Below, piece after piece: positions 50,406-56,877 of a stretch of DNA of 64,000 bases. The stretch is taken from positions 310,001 to 374,000 of the forward strand of contig CAWGPF010000005.1 of assembly GCA_963824395.1 (NCBI GenBank). The letters run 5' to 3'. Made by a program: the position numbers and the translations under genes. Each line of letters opens with the position of its first letter. Within the stretch, counting starts at the first letter, position 1. The notes beneath the pieces are model-generated. The model ran no database searches. It was not told the origin of the DNA and saw only the letters and a program-made list of their open reading frames with translations. This DNA comes from 13-2-20CM-66-19 sp963824395. Lineage in GTDB: Bacteria > Pseudomonadota > Gammaproteobacteria > Steroidobacterales > Steroidobacteraceae.

Positions 50406-50876
50406 CTAGAGGTTATCCGGCTGCAGTTCGGCGCGGCCGTTCCATTGCAGGAGCCACAGCCCCGTGGAGTCCACGGGCGGGCATTTGCTGGTTACTAGCC
50501 GGCGCTGGGTTGCAATCCTGTCCGCGCTCTCGTGCGCACCCGGGCGCTCCATGGCGGTCAGGGTGTCGCGGGCAACTGCGCACAAGGGCGAGAGTGCCTG
50601 GTGCAGTAAATCTGCCGCGGCCTGCTCGCGGGCCTTACCCTGAGCATCGGTGCTGCACGAGGCCGCGACGAGCTTCTGCTCGCGGGCGATCTCGCCCGGC
50701 CGGTCTGCGTCATCGATGAAGTGCCGCTGCTCAGTGCCCTCGAGCTTGTAGACTGGGTAGGTGGTCTTGAGCGTCGCGATCTGCTCCAGTGCCTGCACGC
50801 AGGTGGGGTCCGGCGCTTCCTCCGCCCAGCCTGCGAGGGGCAAAAAGCCTGCACCGGCGAGCAACAGCGACAGCAT
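50406..50876 (-). CDS. Exported cysteine-containing hypothetical protein
   Basis: This 156-residue protein starts at ATG 50876 (MLSLLLAGAGFLPLAGWAEE) with a short signal peptide. The mature part has Cys in DPTCVQAL, AASCSTD, SPLCAVA and TSKCPPV, so two disulfides are plausible. It is mostly helical (VQALEQIATLKTTYPVYKLEG; QKLVAASCSTDAQGKAREQAAADLLHQAL), as in small periplasmic DUF proteins. No named family is recognised. The ribosome site is poor, so a start further upstream (50918) cannot be excluded. Confidence 0.6.
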   Translation of the reverse strand: MLSLLLAGAGFLPLAGWAEEAPDPTCVQALEQIATLKTTYPVYKLEGTEQRHFIDDADRPGEIAREQKLVAASCSTDAQGKAREQAAADLLHQALSPLCAVARDTLTAMERPGAHESADRIATQRRLVTSKCPPVDSTGLWLLQWNGRAELQPDNL

Positions 50877-50934
50877 TGGGACATGCCTTATGTCGTTAGG
50901 GAATGCTGCCGGCTCCATGCGAGCCGGTGAGCGG

Positions 50935-51312
50935 TCAGTGAACGGTCTTGGCAACCACATTGGAGTGCGCTCCCTCGATGTTGCTGCTGGTGTAGGCGGC
51001 GACGGCAAAGTACCAGCTGCCCGGAGCGAGACCGTGCACCACATAGCGGGTGAGCTTCTGGTCCGGTAACACGACGACCATGTATAGCGCCCGCGGCGAG
51101 GTGCCGTAGAAGACCTTATACCCCGCGAGAGTATTGAGTTCGCCCCCCTGCGCGTCGCGCGTCACCGCGGTCCAGGTGAGGGTGGCCGTTCCCCCGCTCG
51201 TCGTCGCCGGCTCGACCCGCTCGCAGCCGCTGAGCGCGGCCGCCATGAGGGCCGCCATCGTCGCAGTGCGCAATGCCGCGGCAAAGGCCGGGCGCGGGGA
51301 AGTCGGGGTCAT
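50935..51312 (-). CDS. Fibronectin type III lipoprotein
   Basis: This 125-residue lipoprotein has a lipobox MAAALSGC, giving a lipidated Cys near residue 29. One fibronectin type III-like domain follows: GTATLTWTAVTRDAQGGELNTLAGYKVFYGTSP (strands A to C), then TRYVVHGLAPGSWYFAVAAYTSSNIEGAHSNVV. This is the standard FN3 pattern with the tyrosine corner. It is likely anchored to the outer or inner membrane facing the periplasm. No enzymatic motif is present. It may be in one unit with the gene at 50406-50876, which lies 58 bp downstream. Confidence 0.8.
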   Translation of the reverse strand: MTPTSPRPAFAAALRTATMAALMAAALSGCERVEPATTSGGTATLTWTAVTRDAQGGELNTLAGYKVFYGTSPRALYMVVVLPDQKLTRYVVHGLAPGSWYFAVAAYTSSNIEGAHSNVVAKTVH

Positions 51313-51418
51313 CCTCGAAGTACTTTCGGTCGCTGCCCGGGAATCCTGTGGTTCATCCCGGCCGGACATGGGCCACTGGCCTGATAGAATACCCGTAAGC
51401 GCTGGAGTTCCATAAGAC

Positions 51419-51449
51419 GTAGAGGTGGTTGATCGCACCGGTCTTGAAA
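51419..51449 (+). pseudogene. 5' half of a split tRNA-Ser(UGA) gene
   Basis: The sequence starts GTAGAGGTGG and ends CACCGGTCTTGAAA. It reads as acceptor 5' strand (expected GGAGAGG, second base changed), a D arm from which about eight bases are missing between two GTGG copies, then the 5' anticodon stem CCGGT and the loop CTTGAAA (anticodon TGA). It stops being tRNA-like immediately after the loop. The matching 3' half is 3 kb away at 54430-54487. The gap 51313-51418 before it holds nothing recognisable. Confidence 0.7.
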
Positions 51450-51641
51450 GCCCAATCCCATCCGGTCTTGGGCCGGATCGCGCCAAAAAATGGAGCACTA
51501 GGATCAGCCTCTTAGGACAGATTCTCGAATGTCGCTCAAAGTACGATGTGCCCACTGTGTGCCCACAGTTTTTAGTGCACGCATCTCGGCCTGACTTGGG
51601 TGGCAGATTGGTCCAAAGCAAAGGGTTTCAGAGCGAGCGTC

Positions 51642-51731
51642 GGAAGCGTGGCCGAGTGGTTGAAGGCACCAGTCTTGAAAACTGGCAACGGGGCAACCCG
51701 TTCGTGAGTTCGAATCTCACCGCTTCCGCCA
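51642..51731 (+). tRNA. tRNA-Ser(UGA)
   Basis: This is a complete serine tRNA of 90 nt with encoded CCA. Acceptor GGAAGCG pairs with CGCTTCC, D stem GCC with GGC, and anticodon stem CCAGT with ACTGG around the loop CTTGAAA (anticodon TGA). A long variable arm with CGGGGCAACCCG follows, then T arm GTGAG-TTCGAAT-CTCAC and discriminator G plus CCA. It lies inside the island that split the older tRNA-Ser(UGA), and probably replaces it. Confidence 0.97.
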
Positions 51732-51830
51732 GATTAGGCGCGGTTCGACTTTTGGGCATTCCGGTGCCCAGCGGCTGAGATATAGCTGGCAAATGCTCGA
51801 CGCCCGTTTTGGCGGCGCATTCACGGATTT

Positions 51831-52446
51831 TTAGGATTGACCGAATCCGTCGGTGGGTGTGGCACTGATGACTAGTGCGCGCACCTTCTCCAGCAGATCG
51901 CGATGGAACGAATAGGGAATGGCACCCAAGTGCTGAAGCTGTCCGACGACCAGGCCGGGATGCACTCGAATCTGTTCGGCGAACGCGAGAATGCCGCGCC
52001 GGGGTATGCGCGACATCCATGCCTGCAGGACTTCTTGGTCGACGCAGTGGTTTGCCCCGTGTCTGTTGGCACGTTGCTCCGCCGCTGGTGCGGCATCCCG
52101 GGCGAAGTGCTCTTGATCTAGAAGCTCCAAGATCGGTTCATCCTTACCTAACGCCGTGTATGACGTGATCGACCTCGTGGAAGAGGGTGTGCCAGAAGTT
52201 GTCGATCCGATCCAGTCGTAGTGAAAGGGCGATTTGCCAGAAGCAGGCGCCATCGAGTTTCGCGCCAGCCAGGAATTCGACAATCACGAGCCTGACGCCC
52301 GCCTTCTTCAGCAATGACGCCGCCTTCCTAACGTCCTCGGTGTCTCGCAGACAACCCTGCAGCACCGCAATCGTTTCCTTGAGGGCGATCGCACTGAAGG
52401 CTCTTACCTCGACGGCTTGCGCGAGTTGCTTGGCACGTTGCAGCAA
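51831..52446 (-). pseudogene. Frameshifted ImmA/IrrE-type (HigA-like) metallopeptidase gene
   Basis: Two minus-strand frames together make one known domain. The first (52446 to about 52150) contains KKAGVRLVIVEFLAGAKLDGACFW, SLRLDRIDNFWHTLFHEVDH with an intact HExxH. The second (about 52170 to 51831) contains the continuation AEQIRVHPGLVVGQLQHLGAIPYSFHRDLLEKVR. In the intact family this order belongs to one protein, often with an N-terminal HTH, acting as antitoxin or phage-type repressor protease. The frame changes right after HEVDHVIHG, and no HTH part is left upstream. It is therefore a decayed gene. Confidence 0.7.
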
Positions 52447-52521
52447 GCCAACTGCAGGACTAAGGGCGCGCTGTCGTAGCGCTGCTTCTTGGCCGCGTGT
52501 CCGAACGTGGGTGTTTCATCA

Positions 52522-52878
52522 ATGTCCCTTACGTCAAAGAACGACCTGTCTTTCGGAAAGCCCCGGGCACGGAGAGCAGGGTCGCCGCTGGGCCGCCGTT
52601 TTGACCTGATTGCCGGCACCTCAGTGGGCGCGATTCTCGCCCTCGTACTCGCCTTCGAGGTTCCGGCTGCCCACCTTGCGCAACTCTTCTCGGACCACGG
52701 AGCAGAGATCTTCTGCCGCGAGCGGCTAAGCTTTTTCGGCTTTCTTCGGGCGCGTTACAGCTCCACGCGGCTTGCGCGGCTCCCCGAGCAGCCCGGGCTG
52801 CTCGGGGAGTCAGGAGAATTGGTAGCAGATTGGCTAACATCGGCCAATAAGTCGGCCAATTCGAGGGGCATAGTTTAG
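52522..52878 (+). pseudogene. Fragment of a patatin-like phospholipase (CBASS CapV-like)
   Basis: The segment RFDLIAGTSVGAILALVLAFEVPAAHLAQLFSDHGAEIF matches the nucleophile elbow (GxSxG-type GTSVG) and following helix of patatin phospholipases, the group used as CapV effectors in CBASS antiphage systems. The preceding oxyanion region (LDGGG) and the Asp of the dyad are absent. The frame ends after a 30-bp palindrome and an unrelated tail, so only about 70 family residues survive. It is a remnant; no cyclase gene is nearby. Confidence 0.5.
52780..52809. repeat. 30-bp perfect palindrome
   Basis: CTCCCCGAGCAGCCC is followed directly by its exact reverse complement. It lies at the broken end of the patatin fragment. 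There is no T-run after it on either strand, so it is not a standard terminator. Confidence 0.95.
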
Positions 52879-53027
52879 TATTAATTAGTAGAATCAAATA
52901 GTTATGTTCTGTTTAAATCGGCCATTTTAAAGCGTCGCCAAGATCGGCCAAAAGATCGGCCAAAAATCCAATAGAATGCAAAAATTCTGGCTAATTTTAG
53001 ATTAAAAATGGCAAGTAATATCGGCCA
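52840..53027. repeat. Six TCGGCCA repeats in AT-rich DNA before the Fic gene
   Basis: TCGGCCA occurs at 52840, 52852, 52918, 52944, 52956 and 53021, all in the same orientation. Two pairs have a 12-bp period; the second is a perfect tandem of GATCGGCCAAAA. The last copy lies inside codons 4-6 of the Fic gene. The stretch is much more AT-rich than its surroundings. Iteron-like operator sites for the Fic C-terminal winged helix are one reading. Confidence 0.8.
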
Positions 53028-54225
53028 ATCTGGGAGTGGGGAGGCAGTGGCGCGGATCGAACCCACGCTGCTGGTAGACGTGTCGCCCGAGCTAACCGAC
53101 GTGGTGGCCGAGCTCTCGGCAGAAGCGGCTGCCTTAGGCCGGGGTCTTCACCCGATGACGGCGTCGAATCTCGCGGATCTTGTCCGCATCATAAACACGT
53201 ACTACAGCAACCTAATCGAGGGACACGACACCCGTCCCCGTGAAATCGAGCGGGCGCTTCTAGGCGACCTGGACCAGAACCCCGAAAGACGCGATCTGCA
53301 GCTTGAAGCGGCCGCGCACGTGCGCGTCCAGGCGAACATCGATCGACTTGCTGCGACGGGCAAACTCGGCGAGCCGGCATCCGAAGATTTCCTGCGCGAG
53401 CTGCATCGCGAATTTTATCGCGATGCGCCCGAATCCATGCTGCGTATACAGGGCAAGACACATTCGTACATCATGACGCCCGGTGAGTGGCGCAGCCGTC
53501 CCGAGGAGGACAACGCCGTCGGCCAGCATCTGCCGCCCTCAAGCGAGAGGGTAGCCGAATTCATGGCACGGTTCGGGCAACGCTATGCCCTAGCCAAACT
53601 TGGCAAGGGCGCCCGCATCCTCGCGATGCCCGCTGCCCATCATCGCTTCAACTACATCCACCCTTTTCCCGATGGCAACGGCCGGGTGAGCCGGCTCATG
53701 AGTCACGCGATGGGCTACTCTGCCGGCATCGATGCCCATGGCTTGTGGTCAATTTCCCGTGGACTTGCCCGGGGACTCAAGAGCCGTCAGGAATACAAGC
53801 ACATGATGGATCGAGCCGATACACCGCGCCAGGGAGACCTCGATGGCCGCGGTAATCTGTCACAGAAGGCGCTGATCGAGTTCACCGAATGGTTCCTAAG
53901 AGTGTGCCTGGACCAGGTAACCTTTATGTCCGGCCTCTTTGAGATTCCGACGCTCTCAAAGCGATTAAAGCTCCTGGTGCATCAAAGCGATTCACTCAAA
54001 CCCGAAGCCGCGGCCTTGTTGGATGCGGCGCTTACGCGTGGTGAGTTCGAACGCGGCGCTGCTGCAAGCCTGACGGCACTCCCCGAGAGAACCGCGCGGC
54101 GCATCTTGAACGATACGGTGGCTGCCGGCCTTTTGGGTTCCCAGACGCCTAAGGGGGCAGTTTCCTTGCGGTTTCCCGATGAGGCTCTCGAAACTCTCTT
54201 CCCGCGCCTATATCCCCGAACGTAA
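53008..54225 (+). CDS. Fic-family AMP-transferase with winged-helix C-terminus
   Basis: This 405-residue Fic protein has the active-site motif HPFPDGNGR at 218-226 (catalytic His218). It has an N-terminal inhibitory-helix motif Ser67-xxx-Glu71-Gly72 in YYSNLIEGH, as in class II Fic enzymes that are kept inactive by their own glutamate. The flap GKTHSYIMTPGEWR precedes it. The last 80 residues (KPEAAALLDAALTRGEFERGAAASLTALPERTARRILNDTVAAGLL) look like a winged helix for DNA binding. It adenylylates an unknown protein. There is no Shine-Dalgarno before ATG 53008, and the start lies within the TCGGCCA repeat array, so self-regulation is plausible. It is the only intact protein gene of the island. 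Confidence 0.92.
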   Translation: MASNIGQSGSGEAVARIEPTLLVDVSPELTDVVAELSAEAAALGRGLHPMTASNLADLVRIINTYYSNLIEGHDTRPREIERALLGDLDQNPERRDLQLEAAAHVRVQANIDRLAATGKLGEPASEDFLRELHREFYRDAPESMLRIQGKTHSYIMTPGEWRSRPEEDNAVGQHLPPSSERVAEFMARFGQRYALAKLGKGARILAMPAAHHRFNYIHPFPDGNGRVSRLMSHAMGYSAGIDAHGLWSISRGLARGLKSRQEYKHMMDRADTPRQGDLDGRGNLSQKALIEFTEWFLRVCLDQVTFMSGLFEIPTLSKRLKLLVHQSDSLKPEAAALLDAALTRGEFERGAAASLTALPERTARRILNDTVAAGLLGSQTPKGAVSLRFPDEALETLFPRLYPRT

Positions 54226-54429
54226 TGCGCGCCGAGGCGCAGCAACCATCAGTCTCCGCTCCACCATCTCCGGTCTAAAGCGGCTGACGTCGATCCCCGA
54301 GCTTGTGCCCACCTCTGTGCCCAATGTGTTCGAAATCGCCCGTACTTAAGGCAAGCCGCCAAGAGGAGGCTGGAGGTAAGGCGTTGAATTCAGCTACGCT
54401 CGGTGATGCTGGATGAGGCGTCCTTTGGC

Positions 54430-54487
54430 CTTGAAAACCGGAGACCCCTCACGGGGTTCGTGAGTTCGAATCTCACCCTCTCCGCCA
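54430..54487 (+). pseudogene. 3' half of the split tRNA-Ser(UGA) gene
   Basis: It begins exactly at the anticodon loop CTTGAAA and continues with ACCGG, variable arm ACCCC-TCAC-GGGGT, T arm GTGAG-TTCGAAT-CTCAC, acceptor strand CCTCTCC and GCCA. The five bases before the loop (TTTGG) do not pair with ACCGG, so it is not a complete tRNA. It completes the 5' half at 51419-51449. Of the 342-bp gap 54226-54567, the rest contains only the TGTGCCCA motif at 54304. Confidence 0.8.
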
Positions 54488-54567
54488 GTTTGCAATGGCC
54501 TCGGCGGACGTCATCCGCTAAACAGATGAGGGCTGACCGGTCCTGCATTGCAGGCAAGGGTGGCGAC

Positions 54568-55038
54568 ATGTGGGGTTGGGTCAAGCACTCCTTCAATAAT
54601 TACGCGCGCTTCGACGGCAGGGCCGGCCGGCCGGAGTACTGGTGGTTCTACCTCTTCACGTTTCTTTGCAACGCGGCGCTCTACATCGGAACCGCAGGCT
54701 CACCGGGTTCACGGCTGACGCTGCGGGGCCTGTTCTGGCTAGCCACGATCATCCCGTCCTTCGCGGTGACCTCGCGCCGCCTGCATGACACGGGCCACTC
54801 ATTCTGGTGGGCGCTGGCGCCGCTGTTCGTGGTGCTTCCGGTTGCAGGTCTGACATTCGCCTACCCCGGGGGATTGACGCGCCGGGGGAATTACGTGGCA
54901 GGCGGATTAGGCTTCCTCGTAATGCTGGCGGTGCTCGCACTTGCGGTGTGGGTGCTGATACTGCTGTGCCGCACGGGCGATGCGGGCGCGAACCGCTTCG
55001 GCGATCCTGCGCCGATGACACCCGGCTTGACGCGGTGA
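54568..55038 (+). CDS. DUF805 membrane protein
   Basis: This 156-residue protein begins MWGWVKHSFNNYARFDGRAGRPEYWWFYLF, the typical DUF805 (YhaH/YhaI-like) opening with FxGRAxRxEYW. ITSRRLHDTG-like VTSRRLHDTGHSFWWAL follows. Four membrane helices are visible. ATG 54568 is chosen because the family start is there; upstream in-frame codons run through the tRNA fragment. The function is unknown, in the inner membrane. It has an additional helix (VMLAVLALAVWVLILL) and the typical end GDAGANRFGDPAP. Confidence 0.9.
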   Translation: MWGWVKHSFNNYARFDGRAGRPEYWWFYLFTFLCNAALYIGTAGSPGSRLTLRGLFWLATIIPSFAVTSRRLHDTGHSFWWALAPLFVVLPVAGLTFAYPGGLTRRGNYVAGGLGFLVMLAVLALAVWVLILLCRTGDAGANRFGDPAPMTPGLTR

Positions 55039-55202
55039 GCCGTTTTGGGTGGTTGACCTGCGTCGCGGAAAGCCGCGACCTGGGACAGAGCCGCTGCCCG
55101 CCTGGCCGCAAGCTAAGTAACCCCCTCGGGAGAGAGTGGAAGTAGACTGCCCGCTCCAAGAACACGCGTGACCGGCCGCAACGCAGCAGGGGAGTCGGGT
55201 AC

Positions 55203-55736
55203 ATGAGGGGAACCTATTCGTTCGTCATCGCGGTGGGACTGCTTACGCTCGGGGCGGGCATGGCTTTCGCCGGCAAGCAGCAGGCGGAGCCGGGCATCCA
55301 GGTGATCCAGGGTAAGCCTGACAAGGAAGCCGGCGCGGCCGCACTTGCTGAAGCGGAGCATCTCGCCGGTACGGGCTCCTGGGAGTTGATCGCAGTCGGG
55401 CGCGTGTATTACCTCTCGGGGGATAAAGCCAAGGGACAGGCGCTTTTCGACCGGGCGACCAGCAGCAAACCTGGCAGCAGCGATTGGCTGCGCCTCGGTG
55501 AGGTGTATGCGGAAGCGGGCGAGAACTCCAAGGCCGAAGACTGTTTTCAGAAGGCGCTGGCTGCCGACCCGAAGGACGACAGCGGTCAGGCAGAAGTCGG
55601 AGCCTGGTACATCCGCAACGGCCAGCGGGCCAAAGGCGAGGAGCTGCTCGCCAAGGCGCTGCAGAAGCATCCCGATGAGATCTGGCACTACGTGCGCGCA
55701 TCGGAGGCTCTGCTGGGCGTCCCCCCGGGACGCTGA
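55203..55736 (+). CDS. Exported TPR-repeat protein
   Basis: This 177-residue protein has a signal peptide (cleaved near AFAG, residue 23) and about three tetratricopeptide repeats: residues 60-90 (SWELIAVGRVYYLSGDKAKGQALFDRATS), 95-125 (DWLRLGEVYAEAGENSKAEDCFQKALAADPKDD) and 129-160 (AEVGAWYIRNGQRAKGEELLAKALQKHPDE). It is likely periplasmic and a protein-protein interaction adaptor. No operon partner is obvious; the nearest neighbour downstream is a broken SGNH fragment. Confidence 0.8.
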   Translation: MRGTYSFVIAVGLLTLGAGMAFAGKQQAEPGIQVIQGKPDKEAGAAALAEAEHLAGTGSWELIAVGRVYYLSGDKAKGQALFDRATSSKPGSSDWLRLGEVYAEAGENSKAEDCFQKALAADPKDDSGQAEVGAWYIRNGQRAKGEELLAKALQKHPDEIWHYVRASEALLGVPPGR

Positions 55737-55826
55737 GCCTGCTTTCGGATACCGACAGGCGCCGTAAGCCCGCTGCTGCGGCCACTGCTCGCAAAGCCTG
55801 ATTGCGACCCGTCCCGGCGCGCCGCC

Positions 55827-56033
55827 GTGCCGACAAGGTGCGCGGCAGCGAGTGCTACGTTACTGCACGCACAGGGCGACGGCGTGCCGGTGATCGACCC
55901 CGCACAACGGATGTGCCCGGACGAAATCTGCCGCTCGAGCGCGGCGGGCGAAGCGCTCTACATCGACACCAATCACCTCTCTGCGACCGGTGCGGCCTTG
56001 CTCGCGCCGCAGCTCGAAGCGGTGTTTCACTGA
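55827..56033 (+). pseudogene. C-terminal fragment of an SGNH acyltransferase
   Basis: The 68 codons end with CPDEICRSSAAGEALYIDTNHLSATGAALLAPQLEAVF. This is the C-terminal end of the SGNH domain of OafA-type acyltransferases, including the catalytic Asp-x-x-His (D-NHLS) and the CpxxxC pair. The membrane acyltransferase and the GDS serine motif are missing upstream, where the neighbouring TPR gene ends only 90 bp away. It is a remnant of a larger gene. Confidence 0.6.
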
Positions 56034-56250
56034 GCGCTCGTACCGACGGACCACGCGCCGCTCGAGGTCGTGTCCGCGTTGCGATGACTGCGCCCGCCTG
56101 AGCCTCCATAGCTGCGCAGGCCTCTGTTACTCTTGGCTTGACAGGCTCGCGTGCGAGACTCAGCGCCCCGAGGAGCCGCGGTGGACTGCCACGAAGGCCG
56201 CAGCCGCCTGCCGACGGCGGGATGCGGATGCGAACAAGCGAGGCGAATCG

Positions 56251-56841
56251 GTGACACCAGAGATCCGTGCATTTGAATATGCGACGGGACTGTTTGCCGT
56301 GCTGATCGGACTGGCGGTCGTGGACCTTGCGACCAGTTTTCACCGGCTGCTGCGCAGTAGTACCCCGGTGCGCTGGGACCCGCTCACTCTCATGGCGGCG
56401 TTCTACGCGCTTTGCCTGGTCGTCGCCATGTGGTTCGACCTGTGGGGGGTACGGCACTTCGACGCCACCCGCGGCTTTCTTTTCTACCTGAGCTTCGTCG
56501 CCGAATTCCTGGTCTTGTTCCTGGTGGCCGCGGCAAGTCTGCCGGACCAGCCCTTGGAAGGGGCGGATCTGCGCGAGTATTACGCGCGCACCCGGCGCTA
56601 CCTGTGGACGCTGCTCGTGATCTTCCAGGCACTGTACGTGACCGACGGCCTCTACTTCAGCCGCGGAGACTCGGCGCGCTTCCCGATCTGGGCACTCGTG
56701 TTGATAAACGTGCTGATGTTTCTGCCGCTCGTCATTTCCGTGGTGCTCATGCTCGCCAGGTCGCGGCGTGTTCACTACGTGGGGCTGAGCCTTCTGTTTG
56801 TGGTGCTGGTCCTGCACTATGGACCGGCCTCCATCAATTGA
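56251..56841 (+). CDS. Polytopic membrane protein of unknown function
   Basis: This 196-residue protein starts at GTG 56251 with GCGAGG upstream. It has six hydrophobic segments: TGLFAVLIGLAVVDLATSF, LTLMAAFYALCLVVAMWF, FLFYLSFVAEFLVLFLVAAA, YLWTLLVIFQALYVTDGLYF, WALVLINVLMFLPLVISVVLML and VGLSLLFVVLVLHY. No family is recognised. It lies 36 bp before the TIR gene, so the two may be co-expressed. The 217-bp gap 56034-56250 upstream shows nothing. Confidence 0.7.
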   Translation: MTPEIRAFEYATGLFAVLIGLAVVDLATSFHRLLRSSTPVRWDPLTLMAAFYALCLVVAMWFDLWGVRHFDATRGFLFYLSFVAEFLVLFLVAAASLPDQPLEGADLREYYARTRRYLWTLLVIFQALYVTDGLYFSRGDSARFPIWALVLINVLMFLPLVISVVLMLARSRRVHYVGLSLLFVVLVLHYGPASIN

Positions 56842-56877
56842 GCGCATGCATTTGACGATTAGCGATGTACTGCCCGT

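Larger units (their letters stand above)
51443..54436. mobile_element. About 3-kb island inserted at the anticodon loop of tRNA-Ser(UGA), carrying a replacement tRNA
   Basis: The heptamer CTTGAAA, the anticodon loop, is present at both ends (51443-51449 and 54430-54436), like the overlap region of a tyrosine recombinase. The two halves of the disrupted tRNA fit together: stem CCGGT pairs with ACCGG, and acceptor G(T)AGAGG pairs with CCTCTCC. Inside are an intact tRNA-Ser(UGA), a broken ImmA/IrrE gene, a patatin fragment, an AT-rich TCGGCCA repeat array and a Fic gene. The motif TGTGCCCAC-n-TGTGCCCA occurs near each end (51547 and 54304). No integrase remains. Confidence 0.7.

Noticed and set aside
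54430..54487. Second complete tRNA-Ser gene
   Set aside because: The five bases before the anticodon loop do not pair with ACCGG and no 5' acceptor GGAGAGG is present upstream; it is a 3' half.
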